A stretch of 11,972 nucleotides of DNA from DASQDT01 sp036380435. GTDB lineage: Bacteria; Acidobacteriota; Blastocatellia; Pyrinomonadales; Pyrinomonadaceae. Within the stretch, counting starts at the first letter, position 1. Each line of letters begins with the position of its first letter. The notes under the pieces were generated by a model. That model was not told where the DNA came from. It saw only the letters and a list, made by a program, of their open reading frames with translations, and did not search any database. Shown in pieces: positions 11,910 to 11,972 of this stretch. Location of the stretch: the NCBI GenBank assembly GCA_036380435.1, contig DASVES010000458.1:1-11972 (forward strand), written 5' to 3'. The translations under genes were made by a program, and so were the position numbers.

Positions 11910-11972
11910 ATGTCAAACGAAAATCCATGTGAGGTAGTTGAGATTTTTATAGCTGAAACCGAATGCACGGTT
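11910..11972 (+). CDS. Possible start of an unknown gene running off the window
   Basis: ATG 11910 follows GAAGG (11903-11907) at a short distance. The frame stays open to the last base, reading MSNENPCEVVEIFIAETECT then V. Codon use is AT-richer than in neighbouring genes. Twenty-one residues are too few to assign a family, and an open frame of this length can occur by chance. Confidence 0.35.
   Translation, partial: MSNENPCEVVEIFIAETECTV

Overview
The window is a GC-rich stretch, densely coded almost entirely on the + strand. The composition, the sensor-regulator remnant, the four-helix-bundle gene and above all the intergenic hairpins built from 7-base units suggest an acidobacterial genome, perhaps Blastocatellia. 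That placement is an inference; no rRNA or other marker gene is present.

Layout. 1-339: C-terminal end of a membrane-anchored winged-helix regulator. 344-466: nested inverted repeat. 472-1005 (- strand): a periplasmic rhodanese lipoprotein with an in-frame TGA exactly where the catalytic cysteine belongs, followed by a bSECIS-like hairpin. It is a candidate selenoprotein that ordinary gene calling would truncate. 1006-1355: divergent spacer with a possible promoter and structured leader. 1356-5051: a sulfate/thiosulfate-type ABC transporter (binding lipoprotein, one permease, ATPase), interrupted by a four-helix-bundle gene bordered by 7-base repeats. 5285-6670: persulfide-dioxygenase-like metallo-beta-lactamase fold with two rhodanese domains. 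6769-8741: small membrane protein overlapping an amidase-signature hydrolase. 8907-10523: DUF445 membrane protein. 10748-11746: exported L,D-transpeptidase. 11747-11972: AT-richer tail with an imperfect repeat and the possible start of another gene.

Two themes stand out. First, sulfur or selenium: oxyanion import, a persulfide-oxidising fusion and an extracytoplasmic rhodanese with probable Sec sit together, consistent with sulfane-sulfur or selenium handling, although no shared regulation is demonstrated. Second, nearly every non-overlapping gene junction carries a long inverted repeat whose arms consist of tandem 7-base (once 9-base) units. The unit differs between loci, but the architecture recurs, with perfect stems of 25, 29, 32 and 33 bp. 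Several stop codons lie inside or against the repeats, and some downstream starts lie within about 10 bases of the stem.

No tRNA, rRNA, CRISPR array or transposase was seen.
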